This document shows, in pieces, positions 62,972 to 64,000 of a stretch of DNA of 64,000 bases. The first letter of the stretch is position 1. Each line of letters starts with the position of its first letter. Under the pieces are notes generated by a model, which did no database searches, was not told the DNA's origin, and worked only from the letters and a program-made list of their open reading frames with translations. The position numbers were made by a program, and so were the translations under genes. This DNA is from Desulfomonile sp963700305. GTDB taxonomy: Bacteria; Desulfobacterota; Desulfomonilia; Desulfomonilales; Desulfomonilaceae. The DNA lies in NCBI GenBank assembly GCA_963700305.1, contig CAVOXB010000026.1, positions 310,001-374,000 on the forward strand. The letters are read 5' to 3'.

Positions 62972-64000
62972 ATGACCGAACACGCAATTGAGAACCAGCT
63001 GAAAAGGAAGACAAAAAAACCGAAACTGCTGGTACTCACCACTTCTTATCCGTCGGATGACGCGGACCCATCGGGAATATTCATCGCAAAGCTGCTCTCA
63101 GCCCTCAAGCGAAGAGGTTATCCGGTCAAAGTGGTTGCCCCTTCGAATGGAGCTTTCTACGGCAGAAGAGCGCTTGATGGAATTGAAACAGTAAGGTTTG
63201 CGTATTTTCTCCCGAGATCGCTGGAAAGGCTGTGCGCAGGAGCGGGCGGTATCCCCGAAAACATGGCAAAGAGCTTCCTTGCGCGGCTGCAGGTATTTCC
63301 TATGATGGTCGCGTTTCTCTGCAAAACGCTTTCAGAATCCCGCGGATGCGACTTGATTTATGCCAATTGGTTGGGGGCGGGGATAATCGGTGCTTTGGCA
63401 AATTTAATTACACGCAAACCGCTGATAGTTTCTTTCCGTGGCGATGATGGCTACTTGGCGAGGGACCGCGCGTTCTGGAGATTCTTGACGAGATTTGTCA
63501 CGAGGCGATCCTCCTTAGTCGCGCCTGTCAGCGGAGAACTCCTGGACATCATGCTCGATCTGGGAATCCCCGAGAGCAAGTGTCGGCTCCCCAGGTTCGG
63601 AGTTGATATAGAGATGTTCCATCCGCCCCCAGACCCCAAACCCGGGCGGGATCACGTACGCCTTCTATTTGTGGGAAGTCTGATCGCTCGGAAGGGACTT
63701 CACGATCTTCTGGACGCCTTATCAGATCCTGGTCTTGGGAATGTCCACCTGATAGTAGTAGGTGACGGACCTAATGCAGCGGAATTGAGGCAGCAATGTG
63801 AACGCTTGGGGCTTGCAGACCGCACTGAATGGAAAGGGCTTCTTGCTCCGGATGAAGTAGCTCGTTTGATGCGAGATGTCGATTTACTGTGCCTGCCGAG
63901 CTACATGGAAGGCAGACCCAACGTGGTGAACGAGGCAATGGCTTCAGGGCTCCCGGTGATTTCCACCCGAATCGGCGGGATTCCTGACATGGTAAGGGAA
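62972..64000 (+). CDS. GT4-family glycosyltransferase, C-terminal end beyond the window
   Basis: Starts MTEHAIENQLKRKTKKPKLL at 62972 and is open to the right edge (343 codons seen). GT-B fold features: VLTTSYPSDDADPSGIFIAK at the N terminus, DLIYANWLGAGIIGALANLI, VSFRGDDGYLARDRAF, LLFVGSLIARKGLHDLLDAL, LIVVGDGPNAAELRQQCERL, and SYMEGRPNVVNEAMASGLPV with the donor-binding Glu-x7-Glu. It transfers a sugar from a nucleotide sugar, probably in surface polysaccharide assembly. No clear ribosome binding site. Confidence 0.85.
   Translation, partial: MTEHAIENQLKRKTKKPKLLVLTTSYPSDDADPSGIFIAKLLSALKRRGYPVKVVAPSNGAFYGRRALDGIETVRFAYFLPRSLERLCAGAGGIPENMAKSFLARLQVFPMMVAFLCKTLSESRGCDLIYANWLGAGIIGALANLITRKPLIVSFRGDDGYLARDRAFWRFLTRFVTRRSSLVAPVSGELLDIMLDLGIPESKCRLPRFGVDIEMFHPPPDPKPGRDHVRLLFVGSLIARKGLHDLLDALSDPGLGNVHLIVVGDGPNAAELRQQCERLGLADRTEWKGLLAPDEVARLMRDVDLLCLPSYMEGRPNVVNEAMASGLPVISTRIGGIPDMVRE

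Noticed and set aside
1..64000. CRISPR array, rRNA genes, prophage structural genes
   Set aside because: No regularly spaced direct repeats of CRISPR type, no rRNA sequence, and no capsid, tail or terminase-like frames were seen.

Overview
The window looks like chromosomal DNA of a strictly anaerobic bacterium, most likely of the Desulfobacterota (a Desulfomonile- or Syntrophobacter-like lineage). This is inference from gene content: a ferredoxin-linked 2-oxoacid oxidoreductase in four subunits, a second fused-type 2-oxoacid oxidoreductase, a benzoyl-CoA pathway type 6-hydroxycyclohex-1-ene-1-carbonyl-CoA dehydrogenase, a 4-hydroxybutyryl-CoA dehydratase-type [4Fe-4S] flavoenzyme and HemW-like radical SAM protein, in DNA of roughly 50% G+C. 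I could not run any database search.

Layout. 1-5.4 kb: start of a peroxiredoxin gene, a minus-strand series of small, mostly acidic proteins with good ribosome binding sites, a dead IS66 transposase piece next to a dead TVP38 gene, and a DUF1269 gene. 5.7-7.4 kb: an IS1380 transposase. 7.4-22.9 kb: stress and redox genes (secreted metallo-beta-lactamase/rhodanese protein, TspO remnant, CPA2 antiporter with RCK domain, fused 2-oxoacid oxidoreductase pair, ZIP metal transporter, ankyrin protein, SOUL protein, MsrB remnant with intact MsrA, histidine kinase, double UspA, PsiE). 23-26 kb: an AT-richer patch with a family A DNA polymerase fragment, a winged-helix-like protein and unknown genes. 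26-45 kb: housekeeping backbone (tRNA-Ser, LdcA, response regulator, TrmL, AP-superfamily hydrolase, PHP phosphoesterase, HemW-like protein, tRNA-Gln, TsaC, NtrY-like kinase, metallopeptidase, Pth, methyltransferase, BamQ-like dehydrogenase, class IV aminotransferase, SecA). 45-64 kb: coiled-coil lipoprotein, aminotransferase, TPR protein, korDABC with an ACT protein, an inverse-autotransporter-like protein, a HigBA toxin-antitoxin pair, an aromatic amino acid biosynthesis gene, a degenerate sigma-54 activator-like protein, the 4-hydroxybutyryl-CoA dehydratase-type enzyme, ComF, a SAM hydrolase-like protein and the start of a GT4 glycosyltransferase.

The best find is at 55.1-55.4 kb. A 37-codon leader peptide with eight phenylalanine codons (plus Tyr and Trp) ends inside a chain of four mutually exclusive RNA hairpins, the last being an intrinsic terminator, directly in front of a gene that fuses DAHP synthase to ACT-domain prephenate dehydratase. 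The pairing order gives a complete phenylalanine-starvation attenuation switch: starvation favours the 1:2 and 3:4 pairings (read-through), plenty favours 2:3 and 4:5 (termination).

The second general feature is damage: more than twenty genes are interrupted by single-base frameshifts, several at short homopolymers, including genes that should be useful (trmL, ldcA, comF, korA). Even spread over the window suggests consensus errors in the sequence for many of them, while the TVP38, IS66, MsrB and TspO loci carry several lesions and look truly dead. Frameshifted but otherwise complete genes are listed as CDS with the break described; multiply broken ones as pseudogenes.
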